From positions 806,001 through 870,000 of the forward strand of contig CAVXIF010000011.1 in assembly GCA_963761775.1 (NCBI GenBank): a DNA stretch of 64,000 bases, written 5' to 3'. The position numbers and the translations under genes were made by a program. Positions 27,371 to 36,069 of the stretch are shown in pieces (positions within the stretch are counted from its first letter, which is position 1; each line of letters starts with the position of its first letter). The notes beneath the pieces are model-generated. The model worked only from the letters and a program-made list of their open reading frames with translations, was not told where the DNA came from and ran no database searches. The DNA comes from Parerythrobacter_A sp963761775 (GTDB lineage: Bacteria; Pseudomonadota; Alphaproteobacteria; Sphingomonadales; Sphingomonadaceae).

Positions 27371-28570
27371 ATGGCCGATAACCTTACCCGGCGACAGGAA
27401 TATGCGCTGGCCATCGTCACCGGCATCACGGTGGCGAACGCCTATTACATCCATCCGATCATCTCGGAAGTGGCGCGCGATTTCGGCGTCGGCCCGGCGA
27501 CCATCGGACTGGTGCCGGCGCTGAACCAGCTGGCGCTGGCGCTGGGCATCCTGCTGTTGCTGCCACTGGGCGACCGGTTTGCGAACCGGACTCTGTGCAT
27601 CGTGTTCGCCTCGGCGCAGACGGTGGCGTTGACGGCGATGCTGTTCGCACCCGATTTCGCGCTGTTCCTCGTCGCATCGACCGTGCTGGGGTTCTTCACC
27701 ATCGCGCCCTACATCCTGCCCGCCTACGCCTCGCGCCGTGTCGCGCCGGAGCGGATCGGGCACGTCACCGGCATTCTGACCGCCGGCATCATCATCGGCA
27801 TCCTGTTCGCCCGCACCGGCGCGGGCGTCATCACCGAACTGTTCGGCTGGCGCACCGTCTACGGCGTGGCGGTGGGTGCGATGATCGTGGTGACAGCCAC
27901 CCTCCCCTTCACGATGGAACCACGCAGCGCGTCTGCCAAGGCGCGCGAAAGCGGCAGCTATTTCGCGCTTATCGCGTCCATCGTCGCGCTGTTGCGGAAA
28001 TATCCGCAGGTGGTGCTGTCGGGCGTGATCCAGGCGTTCAATTTCGGTATATTCCTGTCGGTCTGGCTGGGCCTCGCGCTGCATCTCACCGGCCCCGCGA
28101 TGGGCTATGGCGTGGATACGGTCGGCTACCTCGCCGCTTTCTCCGCCGTCAGCATCTATGCCACGCCGCGCCTCGGCCGCTGGGCCGACCGCATCGGCGC
28201 ACCGCGTGCGCGGGTACGGATCGCGCTCGTGCAGATGGCGGCGGTGACGCTGCTCTGGCCGTTCGGAAACAGCCTGTTGCTGCTGTTGATACCGATCATC
28301 GTGATGAATGCCGTTGGCCCTGCCATCGATGTCGCCGGGCGCATGACGTTCCTCGGCCTCGACCCCGATATCCGCACCCGGCTTATGACCGCCTTCATCG
28401 TCATCATGTTCATCGGCGGCGGCGTGGCAAGCTGGGCCGGAACGGCGGTGTACGAGGCAGCGGGATGGGGCGGCAATGCTGTATTGGCGCTGGCAATGTC
28501 GGGCGTGGTGGTCGGCCTTAGTGTGGTGGCGGCCCGCCGCGAAACGAGTGGTGCGCCCGACAGGATTTGA
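27371..28570 (+). CDS. Major facilitator superfamily transporter
   Basis: The 399-residue protein has twelve predicted membrane helices. The MFS loop-2 signature region is LPLGDRFANRTLCIVF near residue 66, and TPRLGRWADRIGAPRAR near 258 is its pseudo-repeat. It resembles the YnfM/arabinose-efflux branch; the substrate is unknown. The last seven codons overlap the 3' end of the tRNA-Arg gene on the other strand, and the stop codon lies inside the tRNA T-arm complement, which is unusual and may mean the end of this gene was reshaped. Confidence 0.85.
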   Translation: MADNLTRRQEYALAIVTGITVANAYYIHPIISEVARDFGVGPATIGLVPALNQLALALGILLLLPLGDRFANRTLCIVFASAQTVALTAMLFAPDFALFLVASTVLGFFTIAPYILPAYASRRVAPERIGHVTGILTAGIIIGILFARTGAGVITELFGWRTVYGVAVGAMIVVTATLPFTMEPRSASAKARESGSYFALIASIVALLRKYPQVVLSGVIQAFNFGIFLSVWLGLALHLTGPAMGYGVDTVGYLAAFSAVSIYATPRLGRWADRIGAPRARVRIALVQMAAVTLLWPFGNSLLLLLIPIIVMNAVGPAIDVAGRMTFLGLDPDIRTRLMTAFIVIMFIGGGVASWAGTAVYEAAGWGGNAVLALAMSGVVVGLSVVAARRETSGAPDRI

Positions 28571-28625
28571 ACCTGTGGCCCCCAGATTAGGAATCTGGTG
28601 CTCTATCCAACTGAGCTACGGGCGC
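28549..28625 (-). tRNA. tRNA-Arg (anticodon CCU)
   Basis: On the minus strand the gene begins GCGCCCGTAGCTCAG and folds as a full cloverleaf. The acceptor arm GCGCCCG pairs with CGGGCGC, the D-arm is present, and the anticodon stem CCAGA/TCTGG encloses loop TTCCTAA with anticodon CCT. The T-arm is ACAGG TTCAAAT CCTGT. Discriminator A is followed by an encoded CCA (28549-28551). It reads the AGG codon. Its 3' 22 bases overlap the end of the MFS gene. Confidence 0.97.
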
Positions 28626-28663
28626 CCGCCGTGTTCTTTACGGATGCGGGAGGATGGGCGCAA

Positions 28664-29137
28664 TCAGTTGAGTTCGTCCGGGTCGGCGACCGGAAACGGG
28701 AGCGGTGCGATTTCTATGCCTTCGTCGAGCAGACCCTTGGCTTCTTCCAGCGTCGCCTTGCCGTGGATCGCTTCCAGCTCGGCATCGCCATAGTGCATTG
28801 CGCGCGATTTCTTGGCGAAGCTCTCGCCGACCCAGGTGCTGCCGGACAGCGCCTTCGCCTGCGCTTTTGCCAGCGCGGTGATGGCCTTGCGCAGCTTGGG
28901 CGGAAGATCGTCCGCCATCACCTCGGTTTTCGGCGCGGCCTGCGCATGTTGCGTCACCATCACCTCGCGGCCCTTCGCGGGCACGGCGGGCGCCATCGGT
29001 GCCTTGTCCACCAGCGTCGAGCCGCAGACCGGGCAGCCGACCAGTCCGCTGTCGCGCTGTTCGGTAAAGGCCGTGCTGGATGCGAACCATCCTTCGAAGC
29101 GGTGGTCCGCCTCACATCGCAAGTCGAAAACAATCAT
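28664..29137 (-). CDS. DUF1178 family protein
   Basis: The 157-residue protein begins MIVFDLRCEADHRFEGWF and has CPVCGS near residue 35. Together with the N-terminal Cys this suggests a small zinc ribbon. The C-terminal half (AKALSGSTWVGESFAKKSRA, then HYGDAELEAIHG) is characteristic of DUF1178, which is widespread in proteobacteria. Function is unknown. The order grxC, amidohydrolase, DUF1178 seen here is common in alphaproteobacteria, so it may share a redox or repair theme. The start is the ATG at 29137, where family homology begins. Confidence 0.85.
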   Translation of the reverse strand: MIVFDLRCEADHRFEGWFASSTAFTEQRDSGLVGCPVCGSTLVDKAPMAPAVPAKGREVMVTQHAQAAPKTEVMADDLPPKLRKAITALAKAQAKALSGSTWVGESFAKKSRAMHYGDAELEAIHGKATLEEAKGLLDEGIEIAPLPFPVADPDELN

Positions 29138-29144
29138 CGTCGCG

Positions 29145-29960
29145 TCAATCCGGGATGCGGCGGCGGTTGGCAAGGCTGGGCAATTGCGCGCGCACCGACG
29201 CGATGCGTGCCGGGTCGATGTCGGCAAATCCAAGACCGGGCGCGTCCCCTCCCATATCGAGTACGACCTGTCCCCACGGATCGACCACCAGGCTGTGCCC
29301 GTAAGTCGCGCGTCCGTCCTCGTGTTGGCCGACTTGCGCGGCGGCTATGACGTAGGCGCTGGCCTCTATAGCACGGGCCCGTTGCAGAATGTGCCAGTGC
29401 GCTGCGCCGGTCGGCTTGGTGAAGGCGGCGGGTATTGCGATGACGTCGCAGCTTTTGCGGCCAAGTGCCTCATATAACGCGGGAAAGCGAATATCGTAAC
29501 AAATCGAGAGGCCAAGCTTTCCGACGGGGGTGTGCGCCGTGACCACGGCATCGCCCGCTTGATAGGCTGAGGATTCCTGCCACGTCTCGCCATTTTCCAG
29601 CGCAACATCGAACATGTGCATCTTGTCGTATCGAGCGACGATAGCGCCGTCGCTATCGACCACAATGCTGCGGTTGGCCCAGTCGCCATCGTCCCGCTTC
29701 AGCGCAATCGAACCCAGCGCCACCCAGACGCCATGCCGCGCAGCAGCAGCGCACACCCGCGCCAGCACGAGGTCGTCGGCTTCGCGCGCAATCCCCTGCG
29801 CCGCCCGGCTGCGCGACCGATCGAGCAGGTTGGACATTTCCGGCGTGAACAACATTGCCGCCCCGCCGTCCGCCGCCGCCTCTATCGCGCGTTCCAGCCC
29901 GGCGGCATTCGCGACCGGATCGATGCCGGTGGTCGTTTGCAACACCGCGATGCGGGTCAT
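29145..29960 (-). CDS. Carbon-nitrogen hydrolase (nitrilase family, Nit1/Nit2-like)
   Basis: The 271-residue cytosolic enzyme has the Glu-Lys-Cys catalytic triad of the nitrilase superfamily: Glu in FTPEMSN, Lys in RYDKMHMFDV and Cys in LSICYDIRFP. VIAAAQVGQHEDGRATYGHS is also typical. The family includes omega-amidases and deaminated-glutathione amidases. Its place between grxC and DUF1178 favours a glutathione-repair role, an inference from context. It abuts grxC (stop of grxC at 29961) and probably shares its transcript. Confidence 0.88.
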   Translation of the reverse strand: MTRIAVLQTTTGIDPVANAAGLERAIEAAADGGAAMLFTPEMSNLLDRSRSRAAQGIAREADDLVLARVCAAAARHGVWVALGSIALKRDDGDWANRSIVVDSDGAIVARYDKMHMFDVALENGETWQESSAYQAGDAVVTAHTPVGKLGLSICYDIRFPALYEALGRKSCDVIAIPAAFTKPTGAAHWHILQRARAIEASAYVIAAAQVGQHEDGRATYGHSLVVDPWGQVVLDMGGDAPGLGFADIDPARIASVRAQLPSLANRRRIPD

Positions 29961-30224
29961 TCAGCCCGCCAGCATCGCGTCGAGCTTGCCGTCCCGTTCC
30001 AGCGCGGCGAGGTCATCCGACCCGCCGACATGGTTCTTGCCGACGAAAATTTGCGGCACGGTGCGCGCGCCGGGCGCGCGTTCCAGCATCCGCTCGCGAT
30101 CCGGCCCACCCATCGTGATGTCATGCTCGTTATAGGCCGCGCCCTTGTCATCCAGCAGGCGTTTGGCGCGGGCACAATAGCCGCATCCGAACTTGGTGTA
30201 GATGTCGATCTGTGGCTTGCTCAT
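29961..30224 (-). CDS. grxC: Glutaredoxin 3 (GrxC type)
   Basis: The 87-residue thiol oxidoreductase has the active site CGYC (Cys14, Cys17), the glutathione-binding cis-Pro region TVPQIFVG and GGSDDLAAL. It reduces protein disulfides with glutathione. The start ATG at 30224 puts the active site at the family-normal position. Its 5' end lies 27 bases from the divergent heat-shock promoter of hsp20. Confidence 0.93.
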   Translation of the reverse strand: MSKPQIDIYTKFGCGYCARAKRLLDDKGAAYNEHDITMGGPDRERMLERAPGARTVPQIFVGKNHVGGSDDLAALERDGKLDAMLAG

Positions 30225-30251
30225 GCTACATATGCTCCTGCCATAGGCATT

Positions 30252-30278
30252 CTTGAAATCGCGATGGCCACGCCTACT
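30252..30278 (+). promoter_or_regulatory. Candidate sigma-32 (RpoH) promoter for hsp20
   Basis: CTTG at 30252-30255 and CCTACT at 30273-30278 are 17 bases apart. This fits the alphaproteobacterial heat-shock promoter (CTTG, 17-18 bases, CYTAT) with one mismatch. It would start transcription near 30285, giving a leader of about 100 bases before hsp20. Confidence 0.65.
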
Positions 30279-30286
30279 TTCAAAAA

Positions 30287-30385
30287 TGTCGGCGGACGCC
30301 CTTCGCGGGTTTGCCGACAGCCATTGCGGATGCCGAACCATCGGGTCCGTTACTACCATGAATTGCTCAAAAGAGGATTTGTTTT
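30287..30385 (+). promoter_or_regulatory. ROSE-like RNA thermometer in the hsp20 leader
   Basis: Three successive hairpins can form. The first pairs TGTCGGC (30287) with GCCGACA (30313). The second is CGGA-TG-CCGA-ACCA-TCGG-G-TCCG (30327-30349). The last pairs TTGCTC (30363-30368) with GAGGAT (30373-30378) around AAAA, with a G-G mismatch, and hides the Shine-Dalgarno AGAGGA. The TTGCT box opposite AGGA with a G-G pair next to the start codon is the hallmark of ROSE elements, which melt on heat to allow translation of small heat-shock genes. Confidence 0.8.
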
Positions 30386-30865
30386 ATGTCCCGTTTCGAT
30401 TTTACCCCCTATCGTCGTTCCACCGTTGGCTTCGACCGTCTGTTCGACGTTCTCGAAAACCAGGCCCGCGCCAGTTCCGGCGACAATTACCCGCCCTTCA
30501 ATATCGAGCGGCGCGGCGACGATGAATATCGCATCACGCTGGCCGTTGCAGGCTTCAAGCCCGACGATCTCGACCTGACCGCGCAGCAGAACCTGCTGAC
30601 CGTGCAGGGCAAGCGCCGCGACGAAGAAGGCAGCGAGGCGGAAATGCTGCATGTCGGCATCGCCAATCGCGGGTTCGAGCGCCGGTTCGAACTGGCCGAT
30701 TATGTTCGGGTGGAAAACGCCGCGCTGGAAGACGGCCTGCTGGTCATCGACCTGCTGCGCGAAGTGCCCGATGCGATGAAGCCGAAGAAGATCGCGGTGA
30801 ATGGTCAGGGCGGCCTGAAGGTCATCGAGGGCGACAAGCCTGCGGAAGACTCCAACGCTGCCTGA
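30386..30865 (+). CDS. Small heat-shock protein, Hsp20/IbpA family
   Basis: The 159-residue cytosolic holdase contains the alpha-crystallin domain (about residues 35-130): YPPFNIERRGDDEYRITLAV opens it, and GIANRGFERRFELADYV and LEDGLLVIDLLREVP close it. A short C-terminal tail contains KKIAVN, a variant of the I-x-I/V oligomerisation motif. Transcription and translation both appear heat-controlled (sigma-32 promoter and ROSE-like leader). A strong terminator follows immediately. Confidence 0.95.
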   Translation: MSRFDFTPYRRSTVGFDRLFDVLENQARASSGDNYPPFNIERRGDDEYRITLAVAGFKPDDLDLTAQQNLLTVQGKRRDEEGSEAEMLHVGIANRGFERRFELADYVRVENAALEDGLLVIDLLREVPDAMKPKKIAVNGQGGLKVIEGDKPAEDSNAA

Positions 30866-30876
30866 CGCAGAATCGG

Positions 30877-30904
30877 AAAGGCCCGGTCCAGCGACCGGGC
30901 CTTT
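30877..30904. terminator. Bidirectional Rho-independent terminator between hsp20 and pyrG
   Basis: AAAGGCCCGGT and ACCGGGCCTTT form an 11-bp perfect stem around a six-base loop, with A and T ends on either side. It serves the convergent hsp20 and pyrG genes, whose stops flank it directly. Confidence 0.88.
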
Positions 30905-30905
30905 C

Positions 30906-32541
30906 TTACATCAGGCGCGACTTGCTGACCGCCGCCGCAACGAACCCGGCGAACAGCGGGTGCGGCGCGAAGGGTTTGGATTTCAGCTCGGGGTGGAACT
31001 GAACGCCTACGAACCACGGATGCTCTGGTCGCTCGACAATCTCGGGCAGCAACCCGTCTGGCGACATGCCCGAGAATACCAGCCCCGTTTTCTCCAGCGC
31101 CTCGCGATAGGCTGCGTTGACCTCGTAGCGGTGGCGATGACGCTCGGTAATTTCCGGTGCGTCGTCGTAGAGTTCGCGCACGCGGCTGCCTTCGGCCAGG
31201 GTGGCAGGATAGGCACCCAGACGCATTGTGCCACCAAGGTCGTCTTCGGCGTTGCGCGTTTGCAGGCCTTCCTTGCTCATCCATTCGGTAATGATGCCGA
31301 CCACCGGATCGGCGGTGGTTCCGAATTCGGTCGAGGACGCCGCGCCATGCCCGGCCAACCGCGCCCCTTCGACGCACGCCATCTGCATGCCCAGACATAT
31401 GCCGAAAAACGGCACCTCGCGTTCGCGGGCGAAGCGGACGCTGGCAATCTTGCCTTCGGAGCCGCGCTCGCCGAACCCGCCCGGCACCAGCACGCCGTGC
31501 AGCGGCTCCAGCTCCGCCATCAATCCGTCTTCCGCGTGGGTAAAAACCTCGGCGTCGATCCAGCGGATATTGACCTTTACGCGGTTTGCCAGCCCGCCAT
31601 GCACCAGCGCCTCGTTCAACGATTTATACGCATCCTGCAGCCCGACATATTTACCGACCACACCGATGGTCACTTCGCCTTCGGGATTGAAATAGCGGTC
31701 CGTCACGTCGTCCCAGCGCGCCAGGTCCGGCTCCGCAGCGTCTGTAATGCCGAAGGCGCGCAGCACTTCGCTGTCCAGCCCCTCGCGGTGATATTGCAGC
31801 GGCACCGAATAAATGGACGGCGCATCCAGCGCCGGGATCACCGCACTGGCGCGCACATTGCAGAACTGCGCGATCTTGGCCCGTTCGGTGTCGGGCAGCG
31901 GGTGTTCGCTGCGGCACAGCAGCACGTCGGGCTTGATCCCCAGCGATGCCAGCTCGCGCACCGAATGCTGCGTCGGCTTGGTCTTCAGCTCTCCCGCCGC
32001 CGCGATGTAAGGCACCAGCGTGACGTGGACGCTCAGCGTCTGCAGCGGCTCCAGCTCGTTACGCAAGCTGGCGGATCGCTTCCATGAAGGGCAGCGATTC
32101 GATGTCGCCCACCGTGCCGCCGATTTCGCACAGCACGAAATCCAGCCCTTCGGTATCGGCCACCGCGAATGCCTTGATGGCATCGGTGACATGCGGAATG
32201 ACCTGCACCGTCGCGCCCAGATAATCGCCGCGTCGTTCGCGCGTGATGATGTCGCGATAGATGCGCCCGCTGGTGACGTTGTCGCTTTGCCGCGCCGATA
32301 CGCCGGTGAAACGTTCGTAATGGCCAAGGTCCAGATCGGTCTCCGCCCCGTCGTCGGTGACGTAAACTTCGCCGTGCTGGTACGGGCTCATCGTGCCCGG
32401 ATCGACATTGAGATAGGGGTCGAATTTGCGGATACGCACGGTGTAGCCGCGCGCCTGCAACAGCGCCGCGAGCGATGCCGCCATCAGGCCTTTGCCGAGC
32501 GAGGAAACCACGCCGCCGGTGATGAAAATATACCGCGTCAT
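30906..32541 (-). CDS. pyrG: CTP synthase (frame broken by one extra base)
   Basis: Glutamine-dependent enzyme making CTP from UTP. The synthetase domain starts YIFITGGVVSSLGKGLMAAS and runs to LPFMEAIRQLA, where a TAA appears. The protein continues in another frame with LVPYIAAAGELKTKPTQHSV and then the glutaminase domain (GVLVPGGFGERGSEGK, catalytic Cys in FGICLGMQMACVEGARL). Removing one base near 32059-32061 restores QLANELEPLQ and a 544-residue protein, the normal length. The premature stop would otherwise kill an essential enzyme, so an error in the sequence is likely. Confidence 0.95.
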
Positions 32542-32629
32542 GGGAGGCGAGCCTTACGCACCGAAGGGGATTCGGCACAACCGGTTTCGTGGTCGCCCGC
32601 GCGCTCGTCCCCCGTTTTAGACGATGATG

Positions 32630-33022
32630 CTATTCACCGCCCGAAAGCGGATCGCCATCGGCAGGCGCAGCGGGAGCCGCAGGTCCTGTTCCGGTACCGG
32701 AAGCCGTGCCGTCCCCGTCGAGGATGGCGCCCAGCGGGTCTTCTTCGGGCGTCACTGTCCGGTCGATTGTCGACACCACCTCGTCCGCCTGGCCGGTCTC
32801 CACCGCGACTGCCGCCAATGCGATCGACAGCAGCACGAAGGTTACCGCCAGCCACTTGGTTGCCGTCGTAAGAAAATCCGCCGCGCCGCGCGCGCTCATC
32901 ATGCCGCCGGGGCTGCCGCCGATGCCGAGGCCGCCGCCTTCCGAACGCTGCATCAGGATCACCCCGACCAAAGCGGCGGCAACAATCGTCTGGACGACGG
33001 TGAGAAACAGGAAAAGGGACAT
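32630..33022 (-). CDS. secG: Preprotein translocase subunit SecG
   Basis: The 130-residue inner-membrane protein has two helices (TVVQTIVAAALVGVILMQ and KWLAVTFVLLSIALAAVAV) separated by the Gly-rich SecG loop SEGGGLGIGGSPGGMMSARG. A long Pro/Ala/Gly/Asp tail follows, longer than in E. coli SecG (110). SecG assists SecYE during protein export. It lies between tpiA and pyrG on the same strand, a frequent alphaproteobacterial order. Confidence 0.94.
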   Translation of the reverse strand: MSLFLFLTVVQTIVAAALVGVILMQRSEGGGLGIGGSPGGMMSARGAADFLTTATKWLAVTFVLLSIALAAVAVETGQADEVVSTIDRTVTPEEDPLGAILDGDGTASGTGTGPAAPAAPADGDPLSGGE

Positions 33023-33123
33023 TGCTGGCGTCTCGGTAACGAAAGGGATCGATAGGCGTGAAAGGCGTTACGCGCCTGTATTAGGCGCTTATCCCCGCCG
33101 TCACAAGCGACGGGGCACCGCAA

Positions 33124-33894
33124 TCAGTCGGCTGGCACTGCCACGTCGGCGGCTGCGATGACGATGCCGAGGAAACTTTCCGCCGAAAGGCTCGCCCCGC
33201 CGACCAGCGCGCCGCCCACTTCGGGGATGGACAGCAGCTCGCCCGCATTATCCGGATTGACCGAGCCACCATAGAGAATGCGGACCTGCGCACCGGCCTC
33301 TTCGCCGAAGATATCCTGCAACGTCGCACGGATGGCAGCGTGCATCGGCCCGATTTCTTCGGCCGTTGCCGTGCGTCCGGTGCCGATGGCCCAGATCGGT
33401 TCATACGCGACGGTCAGGCTTTGCGCCGGATCGTCCAGCGTTTCAGGCAGCGATGCACGCAGTTGCGCGGTAACGAAATCTTCTGCCTTACCCTTGCGCC
33501 GCGTGTCCTCGGCTTCGCCCACACAAATCAGCACCCGCATTCCGGCCGATAGCGCCGCTTCGCCCTTGCTTCGGATCAGCGCATCGCTTTCGGCATGGTC
33601 CTGTCGCCGCTCGCTATGGCCGAGGATGACGAATTTCGCCCCGGCATCGGCGACCATCGTGGCGGAGATATCGCCGGTATGCGGCCCGTCTTCGCCCGGA
33701 TGGCAATCCTGCGCGCCCACGGCAATCTGCCCCGCCTCGCGGTGGACGGGGTGCAGCAGGGTGAAGGGCGGCGCGACGGCCACCTCCACCTTCATCAGGT
33801 TCTTGGCGGCGCGGTCGATGGAGCGGGCCTGGCTCAGCATCGCCCGCGTCCCGTTCATTTTCCAGTTTCCGACGATGTAAGGCCGTTCGGCCAT
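33124..33894 (-). CDS. tpiA: Triosephosphate isomerase
   Basis: The 256-residue glycolytic enzyme interconverts dihydroxyacetone phosphate and glyceraldehyde 3-phosphate. Catalytic residues are visible: Lys in GNWKMNG, His in LGHSERR and Glu in AYEPIWAIGTG, together with the phosphate-binding YGGSVNPDN and the C-terminal GGASL. The ATG at 33894 gives MAERPYIVGNWKMN, the expected opening. It is divergent from ppiD. Confidence 0.97.
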   Translation of the reverse strand: MAERPYIVGNWKMNGTRAMLSQARSIDRAAKNLMKVEVAVAPPFTLLHPVHREAGQIAVGAQDCHPGEDGPHTGDISATMVADAGAKFVILGHSERRQDHAESDALIRSKGEAALSAGMRVLICVGEAEDTRRKGKAEDFVTAQLRASLPETLDDPAQSLTVAYEPIWAIGTGRTATAEEIGPMHAAIRATLQDIFGEEAGAQVRILYGGSVNPDNAGELLSIPEVGGALVGGASLSAESFLGIVIAAADVAVPAD

Positions 33895-34121
33895 AGATTG
33901 TGTTCCTGCGATTTTGAATAACGGCGCATACGCGGGTTTCGCGATGCGGGCGATGAAAAGACGGACCGTTATATGGGAGGTTGTTACCGGTGCGCTAGAC
34001 GCAGTTTGCCGATCCGTCAAAACACCGAGCGACCTGTTGCCGCAGAGCCGCAGGAGCGGTATTGCGCGCGCTCTTGCCGCGGCCATCATGCCGCATCACC
34101 GCGACGGAAGCCCTTCCTGCC

Positions 34122-36053
34122 ATGCAAATGTTTCGTAATTTCTTCAAATCGAAGCTCGGCATTCCGATCACGCTCGCCTTTGTCGTGCTTATCGGGTTCG
34201 CCTTCGCCGTTGCCGATGTGGGCAACGCGCCGACCTTCGGCGGTATTGCCGGCGGTGAACGCATCGCGGTCGTTGGCGATGAAAAGATCGCCAGCTCAGA
34301 AGTCGTGGATTCGGCGAACAATGCCCTGCTGAACCTGCGGCAGCAGGATCCTACCATTTCCATGCCGGCGTTCATCGCGGAAGGCGGGCTGGACCGGCTG
34401 GTGGAACAGCTGACGGAACGCGCCGCACTGACCGTCTTCGCGACGCGCAACGGGCTGCGCGCGGGCGATAATCTGGTGAATAGCCAGATTTTGCTGATCC
34501 CGGGTTTCAAGGGCGCGGACGGCAATTTCGACCAGGCCGCTTATCGCGATGCGCTTGCCGCGCGCAATGTCTCGGATGCCGAGGTGCGGAGGGATTTAAG
34601 CCGTGGCCTGCTGGCGCAGCAGCTGCTGATCCCGGCGGAATTCGGGGCGCAAATGCCGGAACGGTTCGCCAAGCGCTACGCCGTTTTGCTGAAAGAAACC
34701 CGCAAGGGTGCTATTGGTTTGCTGCCGAGCACCGCTTTTGCGCCTGAAAAGGATGCGGACGACAAGACCTTGCGCGCATTTTACACGGCAAACCGGGGCG
34801 ATTTCATCAGGCCCGAACGTCGCACATTGCGCTACGCCACCTTCGGTCTGGACAATCTCGGTGCGCGCGTCGAGCCGACCGATGCCGAGATCGCGGCGTT
34901 CTACAACGACAACCGCGCACAATATGCGGCCACGGAACGACGCACCGTGACGCAGTTCATCGTGCCGACCAAGGCAGCGGCGGATGCCATTCGCAACGCC
35001 ATCAATGCTGGCGGCTCCATCGAACGCTCGGCGCGCGAGGCTTCGCTATCGACCGCCACGCTCGCTCCGATGACCCAGGCCGAGCTTGCGGCGCAGACAT
35101 CTGCCGCCGTGGCGAAAGCCGTGTTCGAGGCACCGCGCGGCAAGGTTGCGGTACCGGCCCGCAGCGGGCTGGGCTTCCACGTTGCGCAGGTCGATGCCGT
35201 GGACCGGGTTGCGGGACGCACACTGGCGCAGGCGCGCGGCGAGATTACGGAAAACCTCCGTACCGAGAAGCAGCGGACCGCCGGTGCCGAATTCGTCGGC
35301 GACCTGGAGCAGCAGTTGCGCGATGGCGCATCGTTGCGGGAAATTGCGCAGGAAGTCGGCGCGACGCCAAAGGTGACGAAACCGCTCACCGCGAGCGGGC
35401 TGGTCTATGGCACGCAGGATGAGCAGGTCGACGCGCTGCTGCGCCCCGCACTGCGGGAGGCGTTCGCAATGGAAGAAGGCGACCCGCAACTGGCCGAAAC
35501 GGGCGAAGGCGGGACGTTCCTGATATTCGAGGTTGGTGCGATTACTGAAGCCGCCGCCCCGCCCCTGTCCGAAATTCGCGACCGGGTGCAGACGGCATGG
35601 AAGCTGTCCGAAGGCTCGAAGCGCGCGCGCGCGGCCAGCGACCGTATTCTGGCGCGTATCGGTAAGGGGCAGACGCTGGCCGCCGCATTTGCAGCGGAGA
35701 AGGTTACCCTGCCCCCTGCCGACAGCATCGCCCTGTCGCGCGAACAGCTTGCCCAGTCAGGGCAACGGGTGCCGCCGCCGCTGGCGCTGATGTTCTCGAT
35801 GGCGCGCGGTACGGCGAAGAAGCTGGAAGCGCCGCAGGGCACCGGCTGGTTCATCGTCGAACTGGCCGATATCGAAACGGGCACGCTGGCCGATGACGAT
35901 CCGCTGATTGCGCAGACGATTCAGGAACTGAACGGCGCGCTGGGTCAGGAATACGGTGCGCAGCTGCGCATGGCGATCCGCAACGAGGTCGGCATCGAAA
36001 CCAATGACGCGGCAATCGACGCGGTGCGCAGGCAGCTTGTCGGCGAACGCTAG
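34122..36053 (+). CDS. ppiD: PpiD/SurA-like periplasmic peptidyl-prolyl isomerase
   Basis: The roughly 643-residue protein is anchored by one N-terminal helix (FRNFFKSKLG, then PITLAFVVLIGFAFAVADVG). It has a SurA-like N-terminal domain (GDEKIASSEVVDSANNAL to NGLRAGDNLV) and a divergent parvulin domain around 260-370, followed by a long helical C-terminus. PpiD-type proteins sit at the Sec exit and help fold secreted proteins. Starts at 34122 and 34128 are both possible. It heads the operon leading into trpE, 16 bases downstream, as in other sphingomonads. Confidence 0.88.
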   Translation: MQMFRNFFKSKLGIPITLAFVVLIGFAFAVADVGNAPTFGGIAGGERIAVVGDEKIASSEVVDSANNALLNLRQQDPTISMPAFIAEGGLDRLVEQLTERAALTVFATRNGLRAGDNLVNSQILLIPGFKGADGNFDQAAYRDALAARNVSDAEVRRDLSRGLLAQQLLIPAEFGAQMPERFAKRYAVLLKETRKGAIGLLPSTAFAPEKDADDKTLRAFYTANRGDFIRPERRTLRYATFGLDNLGARVEPTDAEIAAFYNDNRAQYAATERRTVTQFIVPTKAAADAIRNAINAGGSIERSAREASLSTATLAPMTQAELAAQTSAAVAKAVFEAPRGKVAVPARSGLGFHVAQVDAVDRVAGRTLAQARGEITENLRTEKQRTAGAEFVGDLEQQLRDGASLREIAQEVGATPKVTKPLTASGLVYGTQDEQVDALLRPALREAFAMEEGDPQLAETGEGGTFLIFEVGAITEAAAPPLSEIRDRVQTAWKLSEGSKRARAASDRILARIGKGQTLAAAFAAEKVTLPPADSIALSREQLAQSGQRVPPPLALMFSMARGTAKKLEAPQGTGWFIVELADIETGTLADDDPLIAQTIQELNGALGQEYGAQLRMAIRNEVGIETNDAAIDAVRRQLVGER

Positions 36054-36069
36054 CCCTGCGGACCATGCA

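Noticed and set aside
26174..28084. A 636-codon minus-strand frame across the VOC, mscS and MFS genes.
   Set aside because: It spans three well-supported plus-strand genes and the gaps between them, with His/Asp/Arg-rich composition and no domain.
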